This document shows, piece by piece, positions 1 to 4,852 of a stretch of 8,165 nt of DNA (positions are counted from its first letter, which is position 1; each line of letters starts with the position of its first letter). The DNA is from Alphaproteobacteria bacterium (GTDB taxonomy: Bacteria; Pseudomonadota; Alphaproteobacteria; Rs-D84): assembly GCA_017642625.1 (NCBI GenBank), contig JAGCOQ010000030.1, forward strand, positions 1 through 8,165, written 5' to 3'. The notes under the pieces were generated by a model. That model saw only the letters and a program-made list of their open reading frames with translations, was not told the origin of the DNA and searched no databases. The position numbers were made by a program, and so were the translations under genes.

Positions 1-20
1 CAAAGAATCAAGAACTATGT

Positions 21-84
21 TTGACATTACATTTAATTTTATCATAAATCGACCCTTGAATCAAAATGCTTTATTTGATAAAAT
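21..84 (+). promoter_or_regulatory. Two candidate sigma-70 promoters for the first lipoprotein gene
   Basis: Two promoter-like pairs lie upstream of the gene at 106. The first is TTGACA at 21-26 with CATAAA at 43-48 (16-bp spacer). The second is TTGAAT at 56-61 with TAAAAT at 79-84 (17-bp spacer, 5/6 match in the -10), which would start RNA near 91 and leave a leader of about 15 nt containing the purine-rich ribosome site. Which one is used cannot be told from sequence. Confidence 0.5.
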
Positions 85-105
85 AAAAAAAAAGAGAGAA
101 CAAAA

Positions 106-666
106 ATGAAGAAATCATGGATTTTTGCACTTTGTGCTGTATTGGCGCTGGGCGCGTGTTCTACGGGCGATACACCGTATAATACCGAAGATTTTGAAAA
201 CGGTGGTGCAGATGCCCCACTGTATAATGAACGCACCAGTCAGTTTATGCAGGCGGATAATCAATATTCCAATATTGATTCGTATAAGCCAAAGACCGCA
301 CGTGAAAAAGAAGAACATGATAATAAATGGCGGACATCACGTATGGAAACGCGTTGGCAAGAATACAGGGGAACAATGGTTCGTGTTCAAATCTTGCTGG
401 GGAACAGTGATGTGCGCGAAATGCGTCTGCGCGTGATGCAGAATGCAGACGGTATGGATATTGATGGCGATGCCAGAAGCATATTGGCCAAGGTTGCCGA
501 CTATGAAATGAAGCGCGTTTGTGGCCGTAACACCGACAGTATCGTTATGATTTACGACAAACCGTCGTTTGATGTTATGCGCCCGACACCATATTATGAC
601 TATCGTATGGAGGCCGAAGGGGCAACTATGCGTGAATATGGTTTCCGCTGTGTTTATAACAATTAA
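106..666 (+). CDS. Putative outer-membrane lipoprotein of unknown function
   Basis: This encodes a 186-residue protein that I do not recognise. Residues 1-17 form a lipoprotein signal peptide (MKK, hydrophobic core, lipobox LGAC) with the lipidated cysteine at residue 18. Serine at +2 is compatible with sorting to the outer membrane under the E. coli rule, whose validity here is assumed. A polar linker follows (about residues 20-75), then a mixed domain (about 80-186). Two cysteines remain in the mature domain, C139 and C182 near the C-terminus, which could form a disulfide in the periplasm. The start is supported by AGAGAG a few bases before the ATG. It appears monocistronic, with its own promoter region and a terminator directly after the stop. 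No catalytic motif was recognised. Confidence 0.85.
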   Translation: MKKSWIFALCAVLALGACSTGDTPYNTEDFENGGADAPLYNERTSQFMQADNQYSNIDSYKPKTAREKEEHDNKWRTSRMETRWQEYRGTMVRVQILLGNSDVREMRLRVMQNADGMDIDGDARSILAKVADYEMKRVCGRNTDSIVMIYDKPSFDVMRPTPYYDYRMEAEGATMREYGFRCVYNN

Positions 667-667
667 G

Positions 668-694
668 AAAGCCGGCAAAAAAGCCGGTTTTTTT
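668..694 (+). terminator. Intrinsic terminator of the first lipoprotein gene
   Basis: A 9-bp stem (668-676 with 683-691, one G-T wobble, core CCGGC/GCCGG) encloses a loop of six As and runs into a T tract at 688-694. It begins one base after the TAA stop. Confidence 0.85.
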
Positions 695-731
695 ATTGGG
701 TAAAAAAACAAAAAATAACAATATTTTCTGC

Positions 732-761
732 TTGCTTTTTATGGCTTTGTTTTAATATATT
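732..761 (+). promoter_or_regulatory. Candidate promoter for the FKBP lipoprotein gene
   Basis: TTGCTT at 732-737 and TATATT at 756-761 are separated by 18 bp. The preceding gene is terminated at 694, so an independent promoter is needed here. The -35 is weak. Confidence 0.4.
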
Positions 762-791
762 TACATTGGACAAGAAAAAAAGGGGTTAATC

Positions 792-1124
792 ATGAAAAAA
801 TTTATGTCTGTATTGGGCATCTGCGGTGTTGCTTTCTTGGCGGCATGCGACAGCAATGCTGGTGCAAAGAACGGTGATACCGTTGTTATTGACTTTGCTG
901 GCTATTTGGACGGCGAACAATTCGAAGGTGGCACAGCGGCTGGCTTCCCATTAACATTGGGCAGCGGTCAATTCATCCCAGGCTTTGAAGATCAAGTTGT
1001 TGGTATGAAAGTTGGCGAAACACGTGACATCAACGTCACTTTCCCAGAAGAATACCCTGTTGAAAACTTGGCTGGCAAACCAGTTGTGTTCAAAGTCAGT
1101 GTTCAAGAAATCAGAAAGAAATAA
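792..1124 (+). CDS. FKBP-type peptidyl-prolyl isomerase lipoprotein (trigger-factor-like PPIase domain)
   Basis: This is a predicted periplasm-facing peptidyl-prolyl cis-trans isomerase that would speed proline-limited folding of exported proteins. Residues 1-18 are a lipoprotein signal ending in LAAC, with the lipidated cysteine at residue 19 followed by Asp20. Asp at +2 is the inner-membrane retention signal in E. coli. Residues 27-107 form one FKBP domain: [14 protein letters not shown], then [30 protein letters not shown] and LAGK, in that order. These motifs match the PPIase domain of trigger factor more closely than they match FkpA or SlyD. The ribosome-binding and chaperone arms of trigger factor are absent and the protein ends right after the domain. 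AGGGG at 781-785 precedes the ATG. The gene is monocistronic. Confidence 0.92.
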   Translation: MKKFMSVLGICGVAFLAACDSNAGAKNGDTVVIDFAGYLDGEQFEGGTAAGFPLTLGSGQFIPGFEDQVVGMKVGETRDINVTFPEEYPVENLAGKPVVFKVSVQEIRKK

Positions 1125-1136
1125 TCATAACCTTGA

Positions 1137-1164
1137 AAAAAACCGCCCGTTTGGGCGGTTTTTT
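1137..1164. terminator. Bidirectional terminator between the convergent FKBP and lpxI genes
   Basis: A perfect 12-bp stem (1137-1148 with 1153-1164, core ACCGCCC/GGGCGGT) with loop GTTT has an A tract on the left and a T tract on the right, so it can terminate both strands. The lpxI stop codon overlaps its right edge. Confidence 0.88.
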
Positions 1165-1993
1165 AATCAACTGCGACAATAAATATTTTTGCCTTGTTGG
1201 CTTCACGGATAACATTTGCCTTGTCAACAACAAAGCATGTTTTTGTGTTCACAACAATTCCACGCAGGTGTGCCGCCGCAACCGCACGAATCGTATCAAC
1301 ACCAATGGCGGGAATATCAATACGCAAATCTTGACCTGGTTTAGTCATCTTGGCAAACACACCACTGGTGCGGCGGTTGTTTTTGCGCATATCGACAACA
1401 CGTTTCAGCATTTTTGCGGTGCCTTCGGCAGCCTCGACAGCGATAACTTGTTTATCAACAACAACAGATGCACCAATATCTTCGCGACCAATTGTGTGTG
1501 ATACACTGATTGCGCGTTCAATATCAGCCTTGTCTGATTTTGTCGGTTTCGTTTTTGTTTGAACACCCGCGGTTTCAAATGTTAATTCGGGTGCTAAATC
1601 CTGGGCGGCGACTACCTTGAACCCGCGCTTTTCCAAAACTTTATTTAATGCAGTTGCCATTGAATCATACCCCCGTTGATGTTTCATAATACTTATTAGT
1701 GCCGTCAGCGACCACAGGTCAGGGCGAATGTCATACAAATTCGGATGACCAATCGCACCAACAAATGTCATTTTATTTATTCCGCGACGACGCATTGCAC
1801 GAACCGCACGACCCGCACCCCCAAGGCGCACAATTAAATCGGGATTAAGTTTTGGATCAACAAAGTTTTTAAGTCCGATTACATACACATCCCAACCCGC
1901 ACGGCGCAACGCGTCGCGTGTAAAGAACGGTAATTGTAATGCGCCGGCGATTAACGCTATTTTTTTGTCGTCGGTTTTGTTCTGTTTTTTCAT
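1163..1993 (-). CDS. lpxI: UDP-2,3-diacylglucosamine pyrophosphatase LpxI
   Basis: LpxI hydrolyses UDP-2,3-diacylglucosamine to lipid X (2,3-diacylglucosamine 1-phosphate) and UMP in lipid A synthesis, replacing LpxH in most alphaproteobacteria. The 276-residue product has the family's usual length and layout. Residues 12-18 (IALIAGA) open the N-terminal domain, and a GAIGHPNL-type segment lies at 79-86. The C-terminal domain carries TIGREDIGASVVVD (167-180), VIAVEAAEGT (183-192) and KPGQDLRIDIPAIGVDTI (218-235). Asp226 in that last motif corresponds to the catalytic Asp known from Caulobacter LpxI. The gene stands alone here rather than between lpxA and lpxB as is common. No clear Shine-Dalgarno precedes the ATG, but no better in-frame start is nearby. 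The first nine residues are extra charged sequence, so a slightly later start cannot be excluded. Confidence 0.95.
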   Translation of the reverse strand: MKKQNKTDDKKIALIAGALQLPFFTRDALRRAGWDVYVIGLKNFVDPKLNPDLIVRLGGAGRAVRAMRRRGINKMTFVGAIGHPNLYDIRPDLWSLTALISIMKHQRGYDSMATALNKVLEKRGFKVVAAQDLAPELTFETAGVQTKTKPTKSDKADIERAISVSHTIGREDIGASVVVDKQVIAVEAAEGTAKMLKRVVDMRKNNRRTSGVFAKMTKPGQDLRIDIPAIGVDTIRAVAAAHLRGIVVNTKTCFVVDKANVIREANKAKIFIVAVD

Positions 1994-2010
1994 GATATAT
2001 TAAGGTTACG

Positions 2011-2038
2011 AATAAATCGCACTAGAATCAAGTTGCAA
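2011..2038 (-). promoter_or_regulatory. Candidate lpxI promoter (minus strand)
   Basis: On the minus strand TTGCAA (2038-2033) and TTTATT (2016-2011) are separated by 16 bp, giving an RNA start about 10 bases before the lpxI ATG. TTGCAA is its own reverse complement and also serves as the candidate -35 of the divergent barrel operon. Confidence 0.35.
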
Positions 2039-2062
2039 TTTATGATAATATTTGTGTATAGT
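2033..2062 (+). promoter_or_regulatory. Candidate promoter for the barrel/methyltransferase operon
   Basis: TTGCAA at 2033-2038 and TATAGT at 2057-2062 (5/6 match) are separated by 18 bp. The expected RNA start is near 2068-2069, 13 bases before the ATG at 2082. Confidence 0.5.
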
Positions 2063-2081
2063 AAAAATCGGGTAGAAAAAG

Positions 2082-2846
2082 ATGAAAAAAATTACTTGTT
2101 TATTTGTCGCGCTGTTGATGGCAATGCCAGCACACGCAAGATACAGCAACCGTCAGTTTAAATCTGAAATCTCGCACGGGGTGGACTTGGTCGGAACCGA
2201 AAAAAATATTGATGTTGTCGCGGACGACGCACCGGGGGCGTTGGGTTTGGACGTTTATCAAAAGGTTGGTGTGGTTGATAATTCAAACACAACAATGTTT
2301 ATTCCAACAACAATGTATGTGCGTGCCGGTGCCGGACTTAACCTGGGGTTTGCAACGGACTATGCCGGATTTGGTGGTAAAAAATATGAATCCAGCGGCA
2401 GTTATACCGTCCAACTGGGACTTGGGTGGAATCTGTCGTCGTATGTGCGGACCGAAATTGATGCACAAATGTCAACTTTCACTTTTTCTGATTTAGATGA
2501 TTATCAGGCAAATTATCAGACAGTTGGCGGAATGTTGTATTTTGATTTTGCACGTCGCTATGTTCAAACGGGTGATGTCACACGTATGCGCCATTTTGTG
2601 CCGTTTATGGGTTTGGGTGTTGGATTTGGTCAATATGAATTCGAAGGCGCAGATGGTTCCCATGGTTTTGTGATTGCGGCACCACGTGCAACATTTGGAT
2701 TTAACATTATGTTTACTGACTTAATCGGAATTGATATTGCGTATCAGTATCAAATGATGATTGGCAACGGATTCGGTTGGGGTGTGCGTAATGGCGGTGT
2801 TGATAACATCAGCAATGTTATCGCATCATTACGGGTGAACTTCTGA
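2082..2846 (+). CDS. Outer-membrane beta-barrel protein (OmpA/Omp25-like fold), first of a tandem pair
   Basis: This 254-residue protein has a Sec signal peptide (residues 1-19, cleavage after AHA). The mature part has the alternating hydrophobic/polar, Gly- and aromatic-rich pattern of amphipathic beta-strands and ends in ASLRVNF, a terminal-Phe signal recognised by the BamA machinery. The segment FVPFMGLGVGFG near residue 170-181 is typical of small barrels of the Omp25/31 and OmpA-like families. Most of the protein is barrel, with no peptidoglycan-binding OmpA C-terminal domain, so a small 8- to 10-stranded barrel is likely. It is the first gene of an operon, with a second barrel gene 13 bases downstream that shares the same motif. 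The precise role (adhesion, membrane stability or a narrow pore) cannot be read from sequence. Confidence 0.88.
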   Translation: MKKITCLFVALLMAMPAHARYSNRQFKSEISHGVDLVGTEKNIDVVADDAPGALGLDVYQKVGVVDNSNTTMFIPTTMYVRAGAGLNLGFATDYAGFGGKKYESSGSYTVQLGLGWNLSSYVRTEIDAQMSTFTFSDLDDYQANYQTVGGMLYFDFARRYVQTGDVTRMRHFVPFMGLGVGFGQYEFEGADGSHGFVIAAPRATFGFNIMFTDLIGIDIAYQYQMMIGNGFGWGVRNGGVDNISNVIASLRVNF

Positions 2847-2859
2847 TGGGGTGAATAAG

Positions 2860-3510
2860 ATGAAAACAAAATTATTAATTGGTGCATTATGTTTAATTGC
2901 AACAACGGCGAACGCGTCTATTCCATACCGTGTGCGTCAGGTCAGAACCCCGCAGTCTGAATTGCCAGATGGTCATGACAGCGAAGCGTATGCTCGTGGA
3001 CACCGGTTCTATGTCGGTGGAATGTATAATTATTCATTGTGGCAATCATACAGGGATGAAACAGATTTGTTGAAAGAGGGCAAAGATACATCTTCTTTTG
3101 ATGTTGTTGCCGGCTTGCGTATTTATGATGTTTTCCGTTTGGAAGCGAACTATACACGCACAAATGCAAAGTGGAACGATTTGTCATTGACGGGTAATAC
3201 AGTATTCCTTAATGCGTTCTTTGATGCGCGTATCGACAGTATGTATCGCTTGTTCCGTTCACAACGTTTTGTGCCGTATGTTGGTTTGGGTGCTGGTCTA
3301 AGTGGGAACGAAGCTGATGGCGCAAAGATTGATGATAAAATTAGCCCTGCGGTTGCAGTGATGGGTGGTTTGGGTTTCGAACTGGGCGAATGTTTTACAG
3401 TTGATGCGGGCTATCGCTATATGTATATGTTTTCGCCAAAGTTTGATGTAATAGAAGGATTGAATCCGACCGCACATCAATTCCGCATTGGTGCGCGTAT
3501 CAATTTTTAA
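2860..3510 (+). CDS. Outer-membrane beta-barrel protein, second of a tandem pair
   Basis: This is a 216-residue product when started at the ATG at 2860. That start is preferred over the in-frame GTG at 2851, because GGGGTG at 2848-2853 then sits six bases upstream as ribosome site and the signal peptide (residues 1-19, cleavage after ANA) has a normal length. The mature part contains barrel-like strands: GHRFYVGGMYNYSLW early, RFVPYVGLGAGLSG mid-protein, and a final GARINF with terminal Phe. The RxFVPxxGLGxG segment and the overall strand pattern match the preceding barrel protein, so the two are probably diverged tandem duplicates. Translation may be coupled to the gene before, and the same transcript continues into the methyltransferase six bases downstream. 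Confidence 0.88.
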   Translation: MKTKLLIGALCLIATTANASIPYRVRQVRTPQSELPDGHDSEAYARGHRFYVGGMYNYSLWQSYRDETDLLKEGKDTSSFDVVAGLRIYDVFRLEANYTRTNAKWNDLSLTGNTVFLNAFFDARIDSMYRLFRSQRFVPYVGLGAGLSGNEADGAKIDDKISPAVAVMGGLGFELGECFTVDAGYRYMYMFSPKFDVIEGLNPTAHQFRIGARINF

Positions 3511-3516
3511 TATAAA

Positions 3517-4440
3517 ATGAAAAAGTGTCCGTTCTTTGGTATTTGTGGTGGTTGCAAGTATGATTTTGCCGCCGCCGATTATCACGAACAAAAATTATCT
3601 GAATTGTCGGGTGTGGATTTGACCGGTGTGCCACGTTGGGCAGATGCGGGAACGCGTCGTCGTGGTGATTTCTGTTTTGCGGGTAATGAATTTGGTTTGT
3701 TTGAATCGCATTCTAAAAACATTGTGCCGGTGCAAAAATGTCCAAATATGGTGGCGGAAATAAATGCGATTTTGCCACGCGTTGCGAAATTGCCATGGGG
3801 CGGTTCGGGTTCGTGCCTGATAACTGCATGCGAAAATGGTATTGATATAGTTATAAACGCAGATGTTCCATACTTTACGCCAGAGTTTAAATCGGCGGCG
3901 GAAAAAGTTGGGGCGATTCGCGTTGTTTGGAATGACCGTGTTGTGTGCCAAACGGCAAAACCAATAATCAAGTTTGATGATGTTGCGGTTGAATACCCCG
4001 CAGGTGCATTTTTACAACCCGGAAAAATGGGCGAAAAAATACTGCGTGATATGGTTGTGTCGGCGGTTGGGAAATCTAAACGCGTTGCTGATTTATTCTG
4101 TGGTTTGGGCAGTTTCACATTTGCAACACACGCAGATGGTTTTGATATTGTTGGCACTGGTGTAAAACGCGACTTGTTCAAGCATCCATTGACGGTGGGT
4201 ATGTTAAAACAATACGACTGTGTGATAATGGATCCGCCGCGTGCCGGTGCGTTGGCACAAAGTCGCGAATTGGTTAAAAGTGATGTTGCACGTGTAATCT
4301 ATGTTTCGTGTAATCCGCAGACATTTAAACGCGATATGGGAATCTTGACGCGCGGTGGATATAAGTTGCGCGATTTAATACCGGTGGATCAATTTGTGGG
4401 AAGTAGCCACTGGGAACTATTTTCCGTTTTTGAAAAATAA
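3517..4440 (+). CDS. RNA (uracil-5-)methyltransferase, COG2265/RlmD-TrmA family, short form
   Basis: This is a SAM-dependent RNA m5U methyltransferase-like protein, presumably acting on rRNA or tRNA in the cytoplasm. Cysteines C4, C10, C13 and C75 fit the [4Fe-4S] ligand set of RlmD. AFLQPGK (164-170) is the FxQ substrate-site motif, ADLFCGLGSF (191-200) is SAM motif I, DPPRAGA (239-245) follows, and VSCNP (263-267) carries the catalytic Cys265. The C-terminus GGYKL...PVDQFVGSSHWE is characteristic of alphaproteobacterial members. Two things are odd. There is no N-terminal TRAM domain: the protein starts at the Fe-S motif, and an in-frame TAA six bases upstream rules out an extension. The segment between motif I and RDLF is also about 22-25 residues shorter than I expect, removing the usual acidic SAM-ribose contact. 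No Shine-Dalgarno is visible. It is co-transcribed with the barrel genes. Exact target is unknown. Confidence 0.88.
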   Translation: MKKCPFFGICGGCKYDFAAADYHEQKLSELSGVDLTGVPRWADAGTRRRGDFCFAGNEFGLFESHSKNIVPVQKCPNMVAEINAILPRVAKLPWGGSGSCLITACENGIDIVINADVPYFTPEFKSAAEKVGAIRVVWNDRVVCQTAKPIIKFDDVAVEYPAGAFLQPGKMGEKILRDMVVSAVGKSKRVADLFCGLGSFTFATHADGFDIVGTGVKRDLFKHPLTVGMLKQYDCVIMDPPRAGALAQSRELVKSDVARVIYVSCNPQTFKRDMGILTRGGYKLRDLIPVDQFVGSSHWELFSVFEK

Positions 4441-4471
4441 AAAAAACGCCGCCGTTTCCGGCGGTGTTTTT
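4439..4471. terminator. Bidirectional terminator after the methyltransferase; also ends the minus-strand small RNA
   Basis: A 9-bp stem (4446-4454 with 4459-4467, one G-T wobble) has a 4-nt loop. Read on the plus strand it is followed by five Ts. Read on the minus strand the loop is a stable GAAA tetraloop and the hairpin is followed by eight Us (4446-4439), making it the stronger terminator for minus-strand RNA. No minus-strand gene of normal size ends here, which is a main reason to suspect a small RNA. Confidence 0.85.
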
Positions 4472-4472
4472 C

Positions 4473-4518
4473 GAATGCTCTTGAAAGGAAGGAAAGGAGA
4501 AAAAGAAATAGAGCATTC
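4473..4518 (-). other. Hairpin with 30-nt pyrimidine-rich (anti-Shine-Dalgarno) loop
   Basis: GAATGCTC (4518-4511 on the minus strand) pairs perfectly with GAGCATTC (4480-4473), an 8-bp stem. The 30-nt loop on the minus strand is almost entirely C and U and contains CUCCUUU, CCUUCC and CCUUUC, all able to pair with AAGGAG-type ribosome sites. On the plus strand the same loop reads as repeated GGAAGG/AAAGGAG purines with no start codon placed to use them, so the minus-strand reading is favoured. Confidence 0.65.
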
Positions 4519-4620
4519 TTAACTGGTTGGGGCCCAGAGTCCAGAGGAGAGAGAATGTAGGAGGGAGTCTGAATCCCTGAACCCCTGTGCCATCAGGTTT
4601 GACCCCTTTGGCGTTGTCAT
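4519..4620 (-). CDS. Possible 33-residue peptide ORF inside the candidate small RNA (doubtful)
   Basis: On the minus strand an ATG at 4620-4618 opens a 33-codon frame ending in TAA at 4521-4519, just before the CU-rich hairpin. A second in-frame ATG at 4593-4591 would give 24 residues. Each ATG is preceded by AAAGGGG with a 9-base gap, because the ribosome site and start lie inside the duplicated hairpin. The predicted peptide (ending GLWAPTS) has no recognised motif or membrane segment. Both possible ribosome sites would be folded into stems, so translation would be restrained unless the stems open. The structure-preserving differences between the repeats favour an RNA role over coding. Confidence 0.15.
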   Translation of the reverse strand: MTTPKGSNLMAQGFRDSDSLLHSLSSGLWAPTS

Positions 4621-4639
4621 CGGGTTTAACCCCTTTGAC
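4589..4639 (-). repeat. Two tandem 24-nt hairpin repeats with compensatory changes
   Basis: On the minus strand unit 1 (4639-4616) and unit 2 (4612-4589) match at 20 of 24 bases with a 3-base spacer. Each folds as a 4-bp outer stem, an AAG/GA internal loop, a 4-bp inner stem GGGU/ACCY and a 3-base loop YAA. The four differences all keep the fold: positions 2 and 23 change together (U-A to C-G), position 18 changes a G-C to a G-U pair, and position 12 is in the loop. AAAGGGGU and AAACCYGAUG are constant between the units. Confidence 0.75.
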
Positions 4640-4646
4640 AAACATT

Positions 4647-4675
4647 AATATAAGACAATAAATATTATTTGTCAA
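4647..4675 (-). promoter_or_regulatory. Near-consensus promoter for the candidate small RNA (minus strand)
   Basis: On the minus strand a perfect TTGACA (4675-4670) and TATATT (4652-4647, 5/6) are separated by exactly 17 bp. A second TTGACA lies 12 bp further upstream (4687-4682). This is the best-matching promoter in the window, yet it faces away from every normal-size gene nearby. Confidence 0.72.
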
Positions 4676-4711
4676 GTATTTTGTCAAAAATATTTTTTGG
4701 GTAAGATTTTG

Positions 4712-4727
4712 CCCCTGTTTTTAGGGG
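4712..4727 (+). other. Small CCCCT/AGGGG hairpin in the intergenic region
   Basis: CCCCT at 4712-4716 pairs with AGGGG at 4723-4727 across a 6-base T-rich loop. It is followed on the plus strand by TGTTTCTT, an interrupted T tract, so it is at best a weak terminator insulating the HTH gene from upstream transcription. The rest of 4676-4781 is AT-rich and shows nothing else apart from the repeated TTTGTCAAA-like motif. Confidence 0.25.
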
Positions 4728-4781
4728 TGTTTCTTATAAAAAATCAAGCAAAATCAATGTATTCCTAGGAAATGGTGCCTG

Positions 4782-4810
4782 TTGTCAAAATGGGGGCGGT
4801 GGAATAATAT
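4782..4810 (+). promoter_or_regulatory. Candidate promoter for the small HTH gene
   Basis: TTGTCA at 4782-4787 and TAATAT at 4805-4810 are separated by 17 bp. The -35 overlaps a copy of the TTTGTCAAA-like motif, so the site could be repressed by a protein binding there, possibly the HTH protein itself. Confidence 0.45.
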
Positions 4811-4852
4811 TTTTGCTGTATTTGAAAAAATTTGCAGCAAAGAGGGGAGAAA

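Larger units (their letters stand above)
4439..4639 (-). ncRNA. Candidate small regulatory RNA of about 200 nt
   Basis: A complete minus-strand transcription unit can be read here. A near-consensus promoter (TTGACA-17-TATATT) places the RNA start at about 4639-4640, and a strong GAAA-loop terminator with U8 ends it at 4439. In order, the RNA would hold two tandem 24-nt hairpins (4639-4616 and 4612-4589), a degenerate third G-rich segment with a small AGGGA/UCCCU stem (4578-4562), a pyrimidine-rich stretch with CCCUCCU and CUCUCUCCUCU, an 8-bp hairpin with a 30-nt CU-rich loop (4518-4473), and the terminator. The CU-rich loop is complementary to Shine-Dalgarno sequences, recalling the anti-SD loops of alphaproteobacterial sRNAs such as the cuckoo family, though I see no DUF1127 gene beside it. 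A 33-codon reading frame inside could alternatively make this a tiny mRNA or a dual-function RNA. No known Rfam family was recognised. Confidence 0.6.
4634..4790. promoter_or_regulatory. Four copies of a TTTGTCAAA-like motif in the divergent sRNA/HTH control region
   Basis: The motif appears as TTTGTCAA at 4668-4675, TTTGTCAAA at 4680-4688, TTGTCAAAA at 4782-4790 and inverted as TTTGACAAA at 4634-4642. One copy spans the RNA start of the candidate sRNA, one holds its -35, one lies just upstream of that, and one is at the candidate -35 of the HTH gene. They could be operator sites for the HTH protein. However, the motif contains TTGACA on the minus strand, so some copies may simply be promoter elements. 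Confidence 0.35.

Noticed and set aside
2851..2859. GTG at 2851 as start of the second barrel gene
   Set aside because: It overlaps the GGGGTG ribosome site for the ATG at 2860, which gives a normal signal peptide.
3582..4181. A 199-codon minus-strand open frame opposite the methyltransferase
   Set aside because: It is the shadow of a well-supported gene. Its sequence lacks family motifs, and no promoter or ribosome site was seen.
4481..4510. Plus-strand purine run with several Shine-Dalgarno-like motifs as a ribosome site for a plus-strand gene
   Set aside because: No plus-strand start codon with a sensible frame follows at the right distance. The stretch lies in a hairpin loop belonging to the minus-strand unit.
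4589..4639. Two direct repeats considered as a minimal CRISPR or an att site
   Set aside because: The spacer is 3 bases, no cas or integrase gene is in view, and the differences preserve stems, which fits structured RNA better.
4325..4687. A 120-codon minus-strand open frame across the methyltransferase end and the intergenic region, with repeated KGVKPD
   Set aside because: It starts at TTG without a ribosome site, its ATG at 4645 lies upstream of the likely RNA start, and it runs through a terminator into a real gene. The repeat is explained by the duplicated RNA hairpins.
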